A stretch of 64,000 bases of DNA. It comes from Nocardia sp. NBC_00565 (lineage in GTDB: Bacteria; Actinomycetota; Actinomycetes; Mycobacteriales; Mycobacteriaceae). Under the pieces are notes generated by a model. It did no database searches. It was not told where the DNA came from and was given only the letters and a program-made list of their open reading frames with translations. Location: assembly GCF_036345915.1 (NCBI RefSeq), contig NZ_CP107785.1:2170001-2234000 (forward strand), in the 5' to 3' direction. Positions 1 through 8,509 of this stretch are shown piece by piece. Both the position numbers and the translations under genes were made by a program. Each line of letters begins with the position of its first letter. The first letter of the stretch is position 1.

Positions 1-378
1 GCTGATGAGGCCGAAGCTGTGGTTGCCATCCGCATCGGCCGGGCTGACCTGGACGAAAGCGATATCGCATCCGATGATCCCGGCCTCGATCATCGGGCCG
101 ACCTGGCTGACGTGGCAGGGGATCACGGTGAGCTTGTGCTCCTTGGTCAGCGCCCGCAGCGCGCCGATCGCTCCCATACTGGACAGCGCGAAACTGTCGG
201 TGGCCGCCGGGGTGAACACACCGGAGAAGCTGGTCGCGATGAAGGCCGACAGCCCGCCGATATCGCGGCCCTGCTCGATCAGCGCCTCGATGAGCGTCGT
301 CGGTTCGCCGCACGCCTGGCCGATGACGATGCGATCGCCCGGGCGCAGAAACCGGCCGAGGTCCAGATCGCCGGTCAT
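1..378 (-). CDS. Acetyl-CoA hydrolase/transferase family protein, N-terminal part (cut by window edge)
   Basis: Translation on the minus strand from the ATG at 378 runs open for 126 codons to the window edge, so only the N-terminal part is visible. It begins MTGDLDLGRFLRPGDRIVIG and continues with GEPTTLIEALIEQ and GVFTPAATDSF. This resembles the first domain of family I CoA-transferases of the acetyl-CoA hydrolase / 4-hydroxybutyrate CoA-transferase type, which move CoA between carboxylates through a glutamyl thioester. The catalytic Glu lies in the missing C-terminal half. The start overlaps the stop of the upstream CaiB-type gene by four bases (ATGA), so the two are probably co-translated and may activate related acids. 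The family call is from remembered motifs; the substrate is unknown. Confidence 0.75.
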   Translation of the reverse strand, partial: MTGDLDLGRFLRPGDRIVIGQACGEPTTLIEALIEQGRDIGGLSAFIATSFSGVFTPAATDSFALSSMGAIGALRALTKEHKLTVIPCHVSQVGPMIEAGIIGCDIAFVQVSPADADGNHSFGLIS

Positions 379-1517
379 TCCCGCGCCAATTCCCGCATGA
401 TCTCAGCGGTGTGCGCGCCGAGCCGCGGGGCCGGGCCCGCGATATGAGCGGGGGTTCGGGAGAACCAGGTCGGCGTCCCGGGAAAACGCACCGCGCCATT
501 AGGGGTGTCGACCGTCTCGAAGAATCCGGCCGCATTCAAATGCGGATTGTCGAACAGTTCGTCGAGCGTGCGTACCGGCGCGGCGGGAATATCGAGTGAC
601 CGGAGCAGATCCAGCCAGTCCTGCGTCGTACGTTCCAGGAACGTTTCGCCCAGTAGGGCGTAGACGGTATCGATTCGGCTCGCGCGTTGTTCGAGAGTGG
701 CGAAATGTTCCCCGGCCCAGGCCGGGCGTACGGCGTCGACGAAGGCGGTCCACTGCTTGTCGTTGTATACCAGCGCGGAGATATGGCCGTCTTTGGTGCG
801 ATACGGTTTTCGATTCGGTGTCAGCGCGCGCGGATATGCCGCGGTACCGAGGGGTGGCGTGAACATCGCCCCGTTGGCGTGCTCCACCAGCATGAACGCG
901 GCCATGGTCTCGAACATGGCGACCTCGACCTCTTGGCCCTCGCCGGTCCGTTCGCGGTGGAACAGCGCCATGGTGGTGGCGTACAGAGCCGTCAGTCCGG
1001 CGACTTTGTCCGCCATGATCGTGCCGACGTAGCTCGCCGCGCCGGTCAGTTGTTCCTGGGCGAAAGGCAGGCCGCATTCCGCCTGAATGGTGTCGTCATA
1101 GGCGGTCAGGTTCGCATCTGGTCCACGGCGTCCGTAGCCGTAACAATTGGTGTAGACGATGGCCGGATTGATGGCGGCCACGGCTTCGTAGTCGAATCCG
1201 AGTCTGGCGATCGCCGTGGCGCGCATCGAATGGATGAAGATATCGCCGTGTTCGATGAGATTGCGCAATGTCTGCTTGCCTTCGTCGGAGCGCAGATCCA
1301 GTACCATACTGCGTTTGCCGCGGTTCACATTGACGAATACGCCCGCCATACCGGGTTCCGGGCCGACCGAGATGTAGCGAGTGTTATCGCCGGCCGGTGG
1401 CTCTATTTTGATCACATCCGCACCCATATCGGCCATGATCTGGGTGCAATAGGGGCCCATGACCATGGCCGTCAGATCGATGACGCGCACTCCGGACAGG
1501 GGGCCTGTGTGTTTCAT
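375..1517 (-). CDS. CaiB/BaiF family III CoA-transferase
   Basis: A 380-residue protein of normal length for family III CoA-transferases, which move CoA from an acyl-CoA to a free acid by way of an aspartyl-CoA thioester. The N-terminus has the family pattern (LSGVRVIDLT, then GPYCTQIMADMGADVIKIEPP and NRGKRSMVLDL). The segment AYDDTIQA near residue 139 carries the likely catalytic Asp. It overlaps by four bases the start of a second, unrelated CoA-transferase. Its promoter region is shared with the divergent ligase gene at 1647 and contains the palindrome at 1615-1631, which also occurs in front of the acyl-CoA dehydrogenase operon and the beta-propeller operon. A role in activating a pathway intermediate is inferred from that context. 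Confidence 0.88.
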   Translation of the reverse strand: MKHTGPLSGVRVIDLTAMVMGPYCTQIMADMGADVIKIEPPAGDNTRYISVGPEPGMAGVFVNVNRGKRSMVLDLRSDEGKQTLRNLIEHGDIFIHSMRATAIARLGFDYEAVAAINPAIVYTNCYGYGRRGPDANLTAYDDTIQAECGLPFAQEQLTGAASYVGTIMADKVAGLTALYATTMALFHRERTGEGQEVEVAMFETMAAFMLVEHANGAMFTPPLGTAAYPRALTPNRKPYRTKDGHISALVYNDKQWTAFVDAVRPAWAGEHFATLEQRASRIDTVYALLGETFLERTTQDWLDLLRSLDIPAAPVRTLDELFDNPHLNAAGFFETVDTPNGAVRFPGTPTWFSRTPAHIAGPAPRLGAHTAEIMRELARE

Positions 1518-1605
1518 ATCCGCGCCTCGCTGCGTCGTGTTTCGCCGGGGGCTCGCGCCGCACCCCGGTCCGCGAACGGCCGCACTGGCGACGACGGCTT
1601 CACCC

Positions 1606-1611
1606 TATAGT
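1606..1611 (+). promoter_or_regulatory. Candidate -10 element for the ligase gene at 1647
   Basis: TATAGT is a near-consensus actinobacterial -10 hexamer. It lies 41 bases upstream of the GTG start at 1647, so transcription would begin around 1618, inside the adjacent palindrome. No convincing -35 is visible. The same stretch read on the minus strand gives TACTAT, which could serve the divergent CoA-transferase gene. Confidence 0.5.
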
Positions 1612-1614
1612 ATG

Positions 1615-1631
1615 AATCTTTGTAAGGATAG
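1615..1631. promoter_or_regulatory. Palindromic operator, copy 1 (probable GntR site)
   Basis: AATCTTTGTAAGGATAG. The 14-base core ATCTTTGTAAGGAT (1616-1629) matches its own reverse complement at 10 of 14 positions. It sits in the divergent promoter region between the CoA-transferase gene (375-1517, minus) and the ligase gene (1647, plus), overlapping the expected start of transcription. Nearly the same sequence is found at 10617-10633 and 11787-11800, on both sides of the GntR gene. Binding by that GntR protein is inferred. Confidence 0.65.
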
Positions 1632-1646
1632 TGATAGAAAGATGGC

Positions 1647-3212
1647 GTGGACAGCAGCAAGGACGGTGGCGTACCACGGCACACCGATCGAGATTCCCAG
1701 GACGTGTCCAGCCGGCCGGTAGCCGTCCCCGCCACGATCGCCCACGTGCTGGACGCCGCGCTCGCGTCGCACCCGAATGCCACTGCGGTCGAGGCGGTTT
1801 CGGGTGCGTGGAGCTACGTCGAGCTGGACCGTCAGGCGCGCCGGGCGGCCGGCGCGCTGTGGTCGCTCGGTGTGCGTCCGGGTGACCGCGTCGCGGCCTG
1901 CCTGCCCAACGATCTGGATATCGTCGCGGCCTTCCACGGCGCGCAGCGGATCGGAGCCGTCTGGGCGGGTATCGGGGAAGCGCTGGCGGCGAGCGAGCAG
2001 CAGGATCTGCGCGACCTGTGCGACCCGAAGGTCGTGCTGGCCGGACCGCGCTGCCGCTTGAAGCGACCGGACTGTGTCACCCCGGATCGCTGGGCGCAGC
2101 TCATGGATCGAGACGAGTCGGCTCCGCGCATCGAGCAGAGTATCGACGCGCCGGCCGGCATCGCGTTCACCAGTGGGACGTCGGGGCGGCCCAAGGCGGT
2201 CGTGCACAGTCAGCGCAACTTGCTGCTTCCTGGCGCGGTCCTGGTCGCCACCCGGCGTTGGGGACCGGAGCTGCGCAAGGGTGACAGTTTCCCGCTGACG
2301 ATACTGAACCTCATGGTGCTGTCCACACTGCTCACCGCGCAGGCGGGAGGCTGCTCGGTCGTGATGAACCGGCGCGATGTCGACGGGGTCGCCGACTGGA
2401 TCGCCGCACGCCGCGTCACCGTGTGGAATGGCGCCCCCGCACAGCTCCACGATCTCGCCGCGCGCCCGCACCTCGACCTCGGCTCGCTGCGGGAGGTGTG
2501 GAGCGGTGGCAGTGACACCCCGGACGCGCTGCGCCGGGCGTTCGCCGATGCGCACGGGGTGGTGCCCCGGGCAACCTACGGCCTGACCGAGGCGCCGACC
2601 GTCGTATCGATCGACCCGCAGGGCGAGCAGTGGCGTCCCGGCGCGAGCGGGCGGGTGCTGCCGCAGTACGACGTCGCCGCGTATGACGACGATGGCCGTC
2701 GCCTCCCGGACGGTGAGCTCGGCGAACTCCGGTTGAGCGCGGCCGGGGCCGGTCCGTGGGCGGGCCGGTGGCGGCCGACGCTCGGGTACTGGGAGGCGGG
2801 CGGTGTCCGGCCGCCGGAGCCCGGTCCGTTCCCGACCGGTGATATCGGGACCGTGGACGGCGACGGGTGGCTGACGGTGCTCGACCGCAAGAAGCTGGTC
2901 ATCATCAGGGGCGGGGCGAACGTCTACCCGCTCGAGGTGGAACGGGTCATCGCGGCACACCCGGATGTCGCCAAGGTCGCGGTCTGCGCGGTACCTGATG
3001 ACCGTCTCGGGCAGCGGGTCGCCGCCTTGGTCGAGAGCGCCGCTCCCCGGCTCGATATCGAGGCGCTGACCGAGCTGTGCCGCCGCGAACTCGCCGCATA
3101 CAAGGTTCCCGAGATCTGGTCCAGGGTCGAGGCCCTGCCGGTCAATGCCATGGGCAAGGTGGAACGCACCCGGTTGCTCGAACTACTCGACCGGCGATCC
3201 GAAAAGGCTTGA
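1647..3212 (+). CDS. Class I adenylate-forming acyl-CoA synthetase (FadD-like)
   Basis: A 521-residue AMP-binding enzyme that would activate a carboxylic acid to its acyl-CoA by way of an acyl adenylate. Visible motifs are the P-loop-like AFTSGTSGRPKAVVHS near residue 175, TYGLTEAP near 310, the TGDIGTVDGDGWLTVLDR hinge near 400, RGGANVYPLEVE, and the C-terminal NAMGKVERTRL with the catalytic Lys. The GTG at 1647 follows a GAAAG stretch. A second in-frame GTG at 1704 is a possible alternative, since the first 20 residues look unstructured. The SDR gene starts 11 bases downstream and is probably co-transcribed. The operator at 1615-1631 places it in the presumed GntR regulon. The acid substrate cannot be read from the sequence. 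Confidence 0.88.
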   Translation: MDSSKDGGVPRHTDRDSQDVSSRPVAVPATIAHVLDAALASHPNATAVEAVSGAWSYVELDRQARRAAGALWSLGVRPGDRVAACLPNDLDIVAAFHGAQRIGAVWAGIGEALAASEQQDLRDLCDPKVVLAGPRCRLKRPDCVTPDRWAQLMDRDESAPRIEQSIDAPAGIAFTSGTSGRPKAVVHSQRNLLLPGAVLVATRRWGPELRKGDSFPLTILNLMVLSTLLTAQAGGCSVVMNRRDVDGVADWIAARRVTVWNGAPAQLHDLAARPHLDLGSLREVWSGGSDTPDALRRAFADAHGVVPRATYGLTEAPTVVSIDPQGEQWRPGASGRVLPQYDVAAYDDDGRRLPDGELGELRLSAAGAGPWAGRWRPTLGYWEAGGVRPPEPGPFPTGDIGTVDGDGWLTVLDRKKLVIIRGGANVYPLEVERVIAAHPDVAKVAVCAVPDDRLGQRVAALVESAAPRLDIEALTELCRRELAAYKVPEIWSRVEALPVNAMGKVERTRLLELLDRRSEKA

Positions 3213-3222
3213 GGGAGAACGG

Positions 3223-3999
3223 ATGACGCGCGACCGCGATGGGGCGGCACGGATGTTCGACCTCGACGGCCGGGTAGCGATCGTAACCGGCGCCTCGTCC
3301 GGTCTGGGCGCCTCGGTGGCCCGGGCACTGGCGTCGGTCGGCGCGCGGGTCGCGGTCGTGGCTCGCCGCCGCGACCGGTTGCGTGAGCTCGCCGCGGAGA
3401 TCGATGGCCTCGCGGTCGCCTGCGATCTGTCCGATCTCGCGCGGGTCGGTTCGGTCGTGCCGGAAGTGGTCGAGGGCTTGGGCGCGCCGGAGATCCTGGT
3501 GAACGCGGCCGGGAATATGTTCACGACCGAGCGCGCCGAATCCGAGCCGCTCGACGCGATCCGCCGGACCATGGATCTGAACCTGGTGGCCCCATTCCTG
3601 TTGGCGCAGGCCGTCTTTGCGCATATGCGAGCCGCCGGTCGTGGCACGATCATCAATATCTCGTCCATCAGCGGGCTGGTCGGCATCCCTGGAATACCGC
3701 AGGCGTCGTATGCGGCGAGCAAGGCCGGTCTTTCGGGGCTGACCGCGGAGCTCGCGGTGCAGTGGGCGCGGCACTCGATTCGCGTGAATACGGTGGCCCC
3801 CGGCTTCTTTCGTAGCGAGATCACCGGCCCGCTCTACGAGAGCGAGCGCGCGACCGAGTACCTGCGCCGGAATACTCCGCTGCCGAAGGCGGGAACCGCC
3901 GAGGATATCGTCGGCGCCGTCCTGTGGCTCGCGAGCGATGCCGGAAGCTACGTCACCGGCCAGACGGTCGTCGTCGACGGTGGTTGGACCGCACGCTGA
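3223..3999 (+). CDS. Short-chain dehydrogenase/reductase (SDR), classical type
   Basis: A 258-residue NAD(P)-dependent oxidoreductase. It shows the Rossmann motif TGASSGLG near residue 25, an NAAG motif near 95, and Ser with YAASK as the Ser-Tyr-Lys catalytic set (S-x12-Y spacing intact), then VNTVAPGFF. Classical SDRs of this kind interconvert alcohols and ketones. The ATG at 3223 was chosen because GGGAGAACGG precedes it and the ligase ends at 3212; the frame is open further upstream, inside the ligase. It is the second gene of the ligase-SDR unit and faces the substrate-binding protein gene across a 38-base convergent gap. The substrate is unknown. Confidence 0.88.
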   Translation: MTRDRDGAARMFDLDGRVAIVTGASSGLGASVARALASVGARVAVVARRRDRLRELAAEIDGLAVACDLSDLARVGSVVPEVVEGLGAPEILVNAAGNMFTTERAESEPLDAIRRTMDLNLVAPFLLAQAVFAHMRAAGRGTIINISSISGLVGIPGIPQASYAASKAGLSGLTAELAVQWARHSIRVNTVAPGFFRSEITGPLYESERATEYLRRNTPLPKAGTAEDIVGAVLWLASDAGSYVTGQTVVVDGGWTAR

Positions 4000-4037
4000 C
4001 CGCTGGCCGGATCCGGCATGACCTGGCCGCTCGGCGA

Positions 4038-5429
4038 TTACTTGACGTCGCTCATGCTCTTGCCGACATCGGCCAGCGTCATCGCCTTGCCGTAGTCGCC
4101 TTTGTAGACGTACGGGTTCATATCACAGCGGAACGGCCCGGTATCCGGCTTGAAATCCGCGACCTTCCACCCATCTGGAGTCGGCTGCACGACGTTGAAG
4201 CATTTCGGCAGGATCGACTGGCTCGACATGTCCACCGGTGCTTGCAGACCGCCCGCGGTCCAGGCTTTTTCCTTGCGTGCATTGTCGAGAAGACAGGTGC
4301 GGGTGAGGTTGTCGCCACAGCTGGCCGCGGTCTTGGCGAACAGTAACCACTGGGAGAGGGCGCGCAGCGCCGGATAGGTCAGCTCCGCGCCCGGGGCGTA
4401 CTTGGCGAACAGACTCTTGGCCTGCGCGACCGCCGGAATGGTGTCCGATAGTTCCAGCGGTGCTGTTCCCGACAGATCCGCGTAATTGTTCTGAGTGGCC
4501 AGCGATTTGCCCGCCAGTTCGAGGAAGGCCTGGCTGTACGCATTGTTGTTGATATCGATCCAGTCCAACTTGTATTGCATATCGGCGAGCACCAACTCCA
4601 GTTTGGCCAGGCTGCGGAAATCGCCCATGAAGAACAAGCCGCGCACGCCCTTGGACTTCATGGCCTGTGCGTAGGGCGTCCAGTCGGTGACACCGGTGGC
4701 CGGAATGAGGTCGCTGTAGACGAGCGTCGCCCCTTCCGCGGGCAGCCCCTCGGCGTATTTGATCGCCCTGATCTTGGTGACCGGACTGTCACCGGCGAGG
4801 ATCCCGATGGCACCGGCCGAGTTCGGATACACCTCGTTGAACAGCCATTGATGCATGCCGACGTAGGGGTCATAGGGCCGTGCGGCGTTCACGCCGCCGC
4901 CGATCTGCAGGTCGGCCCCGGCGTTCGAGGGTTCGCCCAGCTGCGCTGGAAAGTCGGGCAGCAGACACGACAGCCGGTCTTTGACGCCGAGCCCGTCCAG
5001 GGCGGCCGAGCCGCCGACGAGGGCGAAGTCCTCGCGGCAGGCCTCCAACATCCGCTGCCTGACCTCGGTGTACTTCGTATCGCGCACATTGACGGTCAGT
5101 TTGCGGCCGTTGATGCCGCCGTTGGCATTGCACCACGAGGTGAATACCTTTGCGGCGTCGGGGAATTCGGTCTTCTTGGTCAAACCCATATCGGTGAAGA
5201 CGCCGACTTCGATCCGGTCCGCGGTGACGCCCTGCGTCGGCGAACTCGTCGCCTTACCGGGTTGGCAGACGTTCTTCAGGTCGCCGAAATCGGCGGAGAC
5301 GGCCGTATCGCCGCCACCCTTAGCGGCCGCCTCGACATCGCCGCGGCCCCCGCCACCACTGCGGCCACTACAGCCTGCCACTAGTAGTGCGACCGCCAAC
5401 AGAGCGACAAGTATTCGCTGTGGTTTCAC
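4038..5429 (-). CDS. ABC-type substrate-binding lipoprotein, periplasmic binding fold type 1
   Basis: A 463-residue exported lipoprotein. Residues 1-20 form a signal peptide with a lipobox ending VAGC (Cys20), followed by a Gly/Ser-rich linker. The mature part resembles branched-chain amino acid (LivJ-like) binding proteins: VTADRIEVGVFTDM, a WCNANGGINGRKLTVNVRD stretch, and paired cysteines. The start is the GTG at 5429, preceded by a clear GGAGG. It begins only 15 bases after the acyl-CoA dehydrogenase gene 5445-6530, so it is most likely the last gene of that minus-strand operon. No permease or ATPase gene lies nearby. A binding or sensing role for a pathway substrate is inferred from co-transcription. 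The fold call is firm, the ligand is not. Confidence 0.82.
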   Translation of the reverse strand: MKPQRILVALLAVALLVAGCSGRSGGGGRGDVEAAAKGGGDTAVSADFGDLKNVCQPGKATSSPTQGVTADRIEVGVFTDMGLTKKTEFPDAAKVFTSWCNANGGINGRKLTVNVRDTKYTEVRQRMLEACREDFALVGGSAALDGLGVKDRLSCLLPDFPAQLGEPSNAGADLQIGGGVNAARPYDPYVGMHQWLFNEVYPNSAGAIGILAGDSPVTKIRAIKYAEGLPAEGATLVYSDLIPATGVTDWTPYAQAMKSKGVRGLFFMGDFRSLAKLELVLADMQYKLDWIDINNNAYSQAFLELAGKSLATQNNYADLSGTAPLELSDTIPAVAQAKSLFAKYAPGAELTYPALRALSQWLLFAKTAASCGDNLTRTCLLDNARKEKAWTAGGLQAPVDMSSQSILPKCFNVVQPTPDGWKVADFKPDTGPFRCDMNPYVYKGDYGKAMTLADVGKSMSDVK

Positions 5430-5444
5430 CTTTGACCTCCAGCC

Positions 5445-6530
5445 TCAGGAATATTCGATTGATGAATACCGCTCAGCCAATTGCCTGCGGTGCTGCGCTG
5501 GTGAGCCGAAAAGCGAACGATTGAGCGTGGCTCGCTTCAGATAGACGTGGATGCCGCTTTCCCACGTGTAGCCCATGCCCCCGTGCAACTGCATCGCCTT
5601 ACCCGCGATGTCGACCGCGGCGGCGCAGGCGTAGGACTTGGCCATCGATGCCGTGACCGCGGCGTCGGCTCGGTCGCCGGTCTGGCTGCGAACCGCGGCC
5701 TCGACCAGCTTCCTGGCCACTGTGACCCGGACGAGCATGTCCGCGCAGGCGTGTTTCACGGCTTGGAAGGAACCGATCTTGCGCCCGAACTGCTCCCGCA
5801 CCCCGGCGTGCGCCACGGCGGCGTCCAGCATGGCCTCGCTCAGCCCGAGGCTGTCGCAGGCCACGGCCACCGCGGCCCGCTCGTGCAGACGCCGCAGGGC
5901 ATGGTCCGAGTCACCGTGGAACCGCCACATCGATTCCGGTCGCGCGCTGTCGGCGACGACACTGCCGAAGTCGCGGGTCGCGTCGAGGACCGGTTGCCGC
6001 GCGACGGACATTCCGGCGGCCCGTGCATCGATGTGCACGATCACGGTGGCGCCCGCCGAATCGATGGCCGGTACCAGGAGCCGGTCGGCGGTGGGTGCGT
6101 CGGGCACGAAGGTGGCCGTGCCATCGAGGAGCACGCCGTGTGGAGTCCGCGTGAGGCGAAACGGCGCGGCGGCCGCCTCGCCCGGCAGTGCGAGGACCGG
6201 GATCGTGGTACCGGATACGGTGTCGCGCAGTAGCTCATCCCGGTCCTGGCCCGGCTCGAGCTCGTTCAGCGCTCCGACGCCGAGGGCCGCGACGGCCGGG
6301 TAGGGGCTGCGCGCCGCCGCTCGGCCCAGCTCTTGGAGGATGACGGCGACCTCGGCGAAAGTAGCCTCCGCGCCGTCGAATTCGGCGGCCGCCTCCAGAC
6401 CCAGCCACCCGGATCGGGCGATCAGCGACCAGTCGACGGCGGACTCGGCCGCGGTCTTCGCGAGCAGGTCGCGTGCCACCGCGCGCAGTTCGTGGTGCAG
6501 TTCGGCGAGGTCCTCGATGCGGGTGGACAT
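5445..6530 (-). CDS. Acyl-CoA dehydrogenase, short subunit (FadE-like)
   Basis: A 361-residue acyl-CoA dehydrogenase (ACAD)-fold protein. Recognisable parts are REQFGRKIGSFQAVKH near residue 240 and MQLHGGMGYTWE near 315, both C-terminal FAD/acyl-CoA domain motifs. It lacks the GGTSEIQR segment of full-length partners. The ATG at 6530 overlaps the stop of the next-upstream ACAD gene (TGATG); the frame stays open far upstream but only as a shadow of that gene. A short ACAD tightly coupled to a longer one (6530-7726) matches the arrangement of heterotetrameric FadE pairs from actinobacterial steroid catabolism. It would introduce an alpha-beta double bond into an acyl-CoA, probably a bulky one. 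Confidence 0.87.
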   Translation of the reverse strand: MSTRIEDLAELHHELRAVARDLLAKTAAESAVDWSLIARSGWLGLEAAAEFDGAEATFAEVAVILQELGRAAARSPYPAVAALGVGALNELEPGQDRDELLRDTVSGTTIPVLALPGEAAAAPFRLTRTPHGVLLDGTATFVPDAPTADRLLVPAIDSAGATVIVHIDARAAGMSVARQPVLDATRDFGSVVADSARPESMWRFHGDSDHALRRLHERAAVAVACDSLGLSEAMLDAAVAHAGVREQFGRKIGSFQAVKHACADMLVRVTVARKLVEAAVRSQTGDRADAAVTASMAKSYACAAAVDIAGKAMQLHGGMGYTWESGIHVYLKRATLNRSLFGSPAQHRRQLAERYSSIEYS

Positions 6531-7726
6531 CAGTGTCCCGTCGGCTCGCGGGGCAGGCCGAGGCCGCGTTCCCCGATGATGGTGCGCTGAATTTCGCTGG
6601 TTCCGCCCGGGATGGTCCATTCCCAGGAGCCGATGAAGTCCAGCATCCAGGCCCCGGATTCCCATCCGCTGGACCGTGGCTTGTGCAGTTCGGTGTGCGC
6701 GGCCAAGCCCGCGACCTCGGTGCCGAAGTCGGTCATCCGCTGTAGCAGCTCGCTGTAATACAGCTTCACGATCGAGGCGTCGGCCGGGCCGGGGTGGTCG
6801 TTCGCGACGAGTTCGGCGCACAGCGCGCGCAACCCGGTGAGTTCGATTTCCAGCGTCGCGAGCCGGTCGCCGATCAGCGGATCGTCGAGCGGCCGCGTCC
6901 CGCCGGGCCCGGGACGCGCGCACAGCCGCACCAGCCACCGGAACCCGCCGTTGCCGAGTCGCTCGGCCAGTTCCAACATGGTCATACCGCGTTCGGCGCC
7001 CAGGGTCTGTTGTGCCACTCGCCATCCCGCGTGCTCCGGCCCGACGAGCCGGGTGGCCGGGATGGTGACATCTTCGAGGAAGATCTCGCAGAAATGGGAT
7101 TCGCCGGTCGCCTGGCGGATGGGGCGAACGTCCACGCCTGGTGTGCGCATATCCAGCAGGAAGTACGAGATCCCGTGCCGCTTGGGCGCATTCGGATCGG
7201 TGCGGGCCAGTAGCAGGCACCAGTCTGCGTGCATCGCGCCACTGGCCCAGAGCTTCTGACCATTGACGACGTAACCGTCGCCCGCGCGCCGCGCGGTCGT
7301 CTGCAGTGCGGCCATATCCGAGCCCGCGCCGGGCTCGGAGAAACCTTGACACCAGATCTCCCCGTTGAGGATCGCCGGAAGGTGCCGCTGGCGCTGCTCC
7401 TCGGTCCCCGCGGCGAGCAGTGTGGACGCCGCATGATGGATCGATACGAAAGCCAGGACCAGTCGAGGCGCGTCGTGGGCGGCGAGCTCCTGGTAGAGCA
7501 CGACCTGCTCGGCGAGCGACATGCCGCCGCCCCACTGCTTCGGCCAATGCGGTACTGCGAAACCGGCGGCGCGCAACTCCTGGAACCAGTCCTGCTGGAA
7601 GCGGACGAATTCCGCATCCGAGACATCCGTCTGCGCGCGCCGCCACTGCGCGGGGATATGCGTCCGACACCATTCGCGCACACCGGCGCGGAACTCGTCG
7701 AGCTGGTCGGGGGAGGAGGTGGTCAT
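6530..7726 (-). CDS. Acyl-CoA dehydrogenase, long subunit (FadE-like)
   Basis: A 398-residue acyl-CoA dehydrogenase with the FAD-binding CQGFSEPGAGSDMAAL near residue 130, NGQKLWASGA near 160 and the C-terminal IPGGTSEIQRTIIGERGLGL. Glu of the MCAD-type YEGT position is replaced by Gly, so the base would be the alternative Glu used by isovaleryl- or FadE29-type enzymes. It is translationally coupled to the short ACAD downstream, suggesting an alpha2beta2 complex. The hydratase gene lies five bases upstream on the same strand, so dehydrogenation and hydration genes are adjacent. It belongs to the operon starting at 10608. Confidence 0.9.
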   Translation of the reverse strand: MTTSSPDQLDEFRAGVREWCRTHIPAQWRRAQTDVSDAEFVRFQQDWFQELRAAGFAVPHWPKQWGGGMSLAEQVVLYQELAAHDAPRLVLAFVSIHHAASTLLAAGTEEQRQRHLPAILNGEIWCQGFSEPGAGSDMAALQTTARRAGDGYVVNGQKLWASGAMHADWCLLLARTDPNAPKRHGISYFLLDMRTPGVDVRPIRQATGESHFCEIFLEDVTIPATRLVGPEHAGWRVAQQTLGAERGMTMLELAERLGNGGFRWLVRLCARPGPGGTRPLDDPLIGDRLATLEIELTGLRALCAELVANDHPGPADASIVKLYYSELLQRMTDFGTEVAGLAAHTELHKPRSSGWESGAWMLDFIGSWEWTIPGGTSEIQRTIIGERGLGLPREPTGH

Positions 7727-7731
7727 CTACG

Positions 7732-8505
7732 TCAGTGCGCCTTCCGCAGCGCGAGCAAGCGGTCGCGGTGCTCGGCGGATTGCATGGTGACCACCTCGGC
7801 CGCGAAACCCGCCTGCATCGGGCCGCCCAGTGCCTGCGAAAGATACATATTGACAACGCGTTTGGTGCCGCGCAGCGCCTGGGCCGGTTGCCCGGCGAGC
7901 CGTTCGGCCAGCCGACGGGCCTCGGCGAGCAGCGACTCCGGCGCCACGGTCCGACTGGCCAGGCCCAGCTCGACGGCGGTGGCGGCGGGGATACGGTCGC
8001 CGGTGTACAGGTACTCGCGCGAGCGCAGTATCGGGCCGAGGAGCGGCCAGAACGCCGCGCCGCCGTCACCGGCGACCAGCCCGACCGCGATATGCGGGTC
8101 GGCCAGATACGCGGTCTCCGATATCAGCACGATGTCCGACAGCACCGCGATGCTGCAGCCGAGCCCGACCGCGGGCCCGTTGACGGCGGTGATCACCGGC
8201 AGTCCGAACCGCAGCATTTCCTCGATGATCTGCGCGCCCTCGCGGATGCTCTCGTCGCGGGCCACCGGATCGTCGAGAAACGAGGTGATCCAGTCCAGAT
8301 CGCCACCGGCGCTGAAGGTTCGGCCCGCGCCGGTCAGGATCACCACCTCGGCGTCGCGATCGGCGGCCAGCTGCCGCCACACATTGGCCAGCGCCCAGTG
8401 CAGTGCCGGGTTTACCGCGTTCAACTGGTCCGGCCGGTTGATGACCACCGTCCGGATCGGACCGTCGCAGATCACCGTGAGCTCATCCGGGAGTTCGTAA
8501 CGCAC
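7732..8505 (-). CDS. Enoyl-CoA hydratase/isomerase family protein
   Basis: A 257-residue crotonase-fold protein. LTGAGRTFSAGGDLDWI near residue 65 contains the first oxyanion-hole segment, and NGPAVGLGCSIAVLSDI near 110 the second. In the active-site loop the usual PE-x-x-x-G has become DPHIAVGLVAGDGG, so the first catalytic Glu is a His and an Asp sits in the GDGG turn. Similar changes occur in some actinobacterial EchA paralogues, so it may still hydrate enoyl-CoA or may isomerise or hydrolyse. It lies between two ACAD pairs of one operon, where hydration after dehydrogenation is the natural inference. Confidence 0.85.
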   Translation of the reverse strand: MRYELPDELTVICDGPIRTVVINRPDQLNAVNPALHWALANVWRQLAADRDAEVVILTGAGRTFSAGGDLDWITSFLDDPVARDESIREGAQIIEEMLRFGLPVITAVNGPAVGLGCSIAVLSDIVLISETAYLADPHIAVGLVAGDGGAAFWPLLGPILRSREYLYTGDRIPAATAVELGLASRTVAPESLLAEARRLAERLAGQPAQALRGTKRVVNMYLSQALGGPMQAGFAAEVVTMQSAEHRDRLLALRKAH

Positions 8506-8509
8506 GCGC

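Noticed and set aside
4006..4017. GCCGGATCCGGC, 12-base palindrome between convergent genes
   Set aside because: No loop and no extension, so it is not a convincing terminator; such palindromes are common in this base composition.
6531..8069. Upstream extension of the frame of the ACAD gene 5445-6530 (minus strand, over 500 extra codons)
   Set aside because: It runs antiparallel to codon structure of the ACAD and hydratase genes, is Arg/Pro-rich with no family motif, and is explained by GC bias in the third codon position of the real genes.
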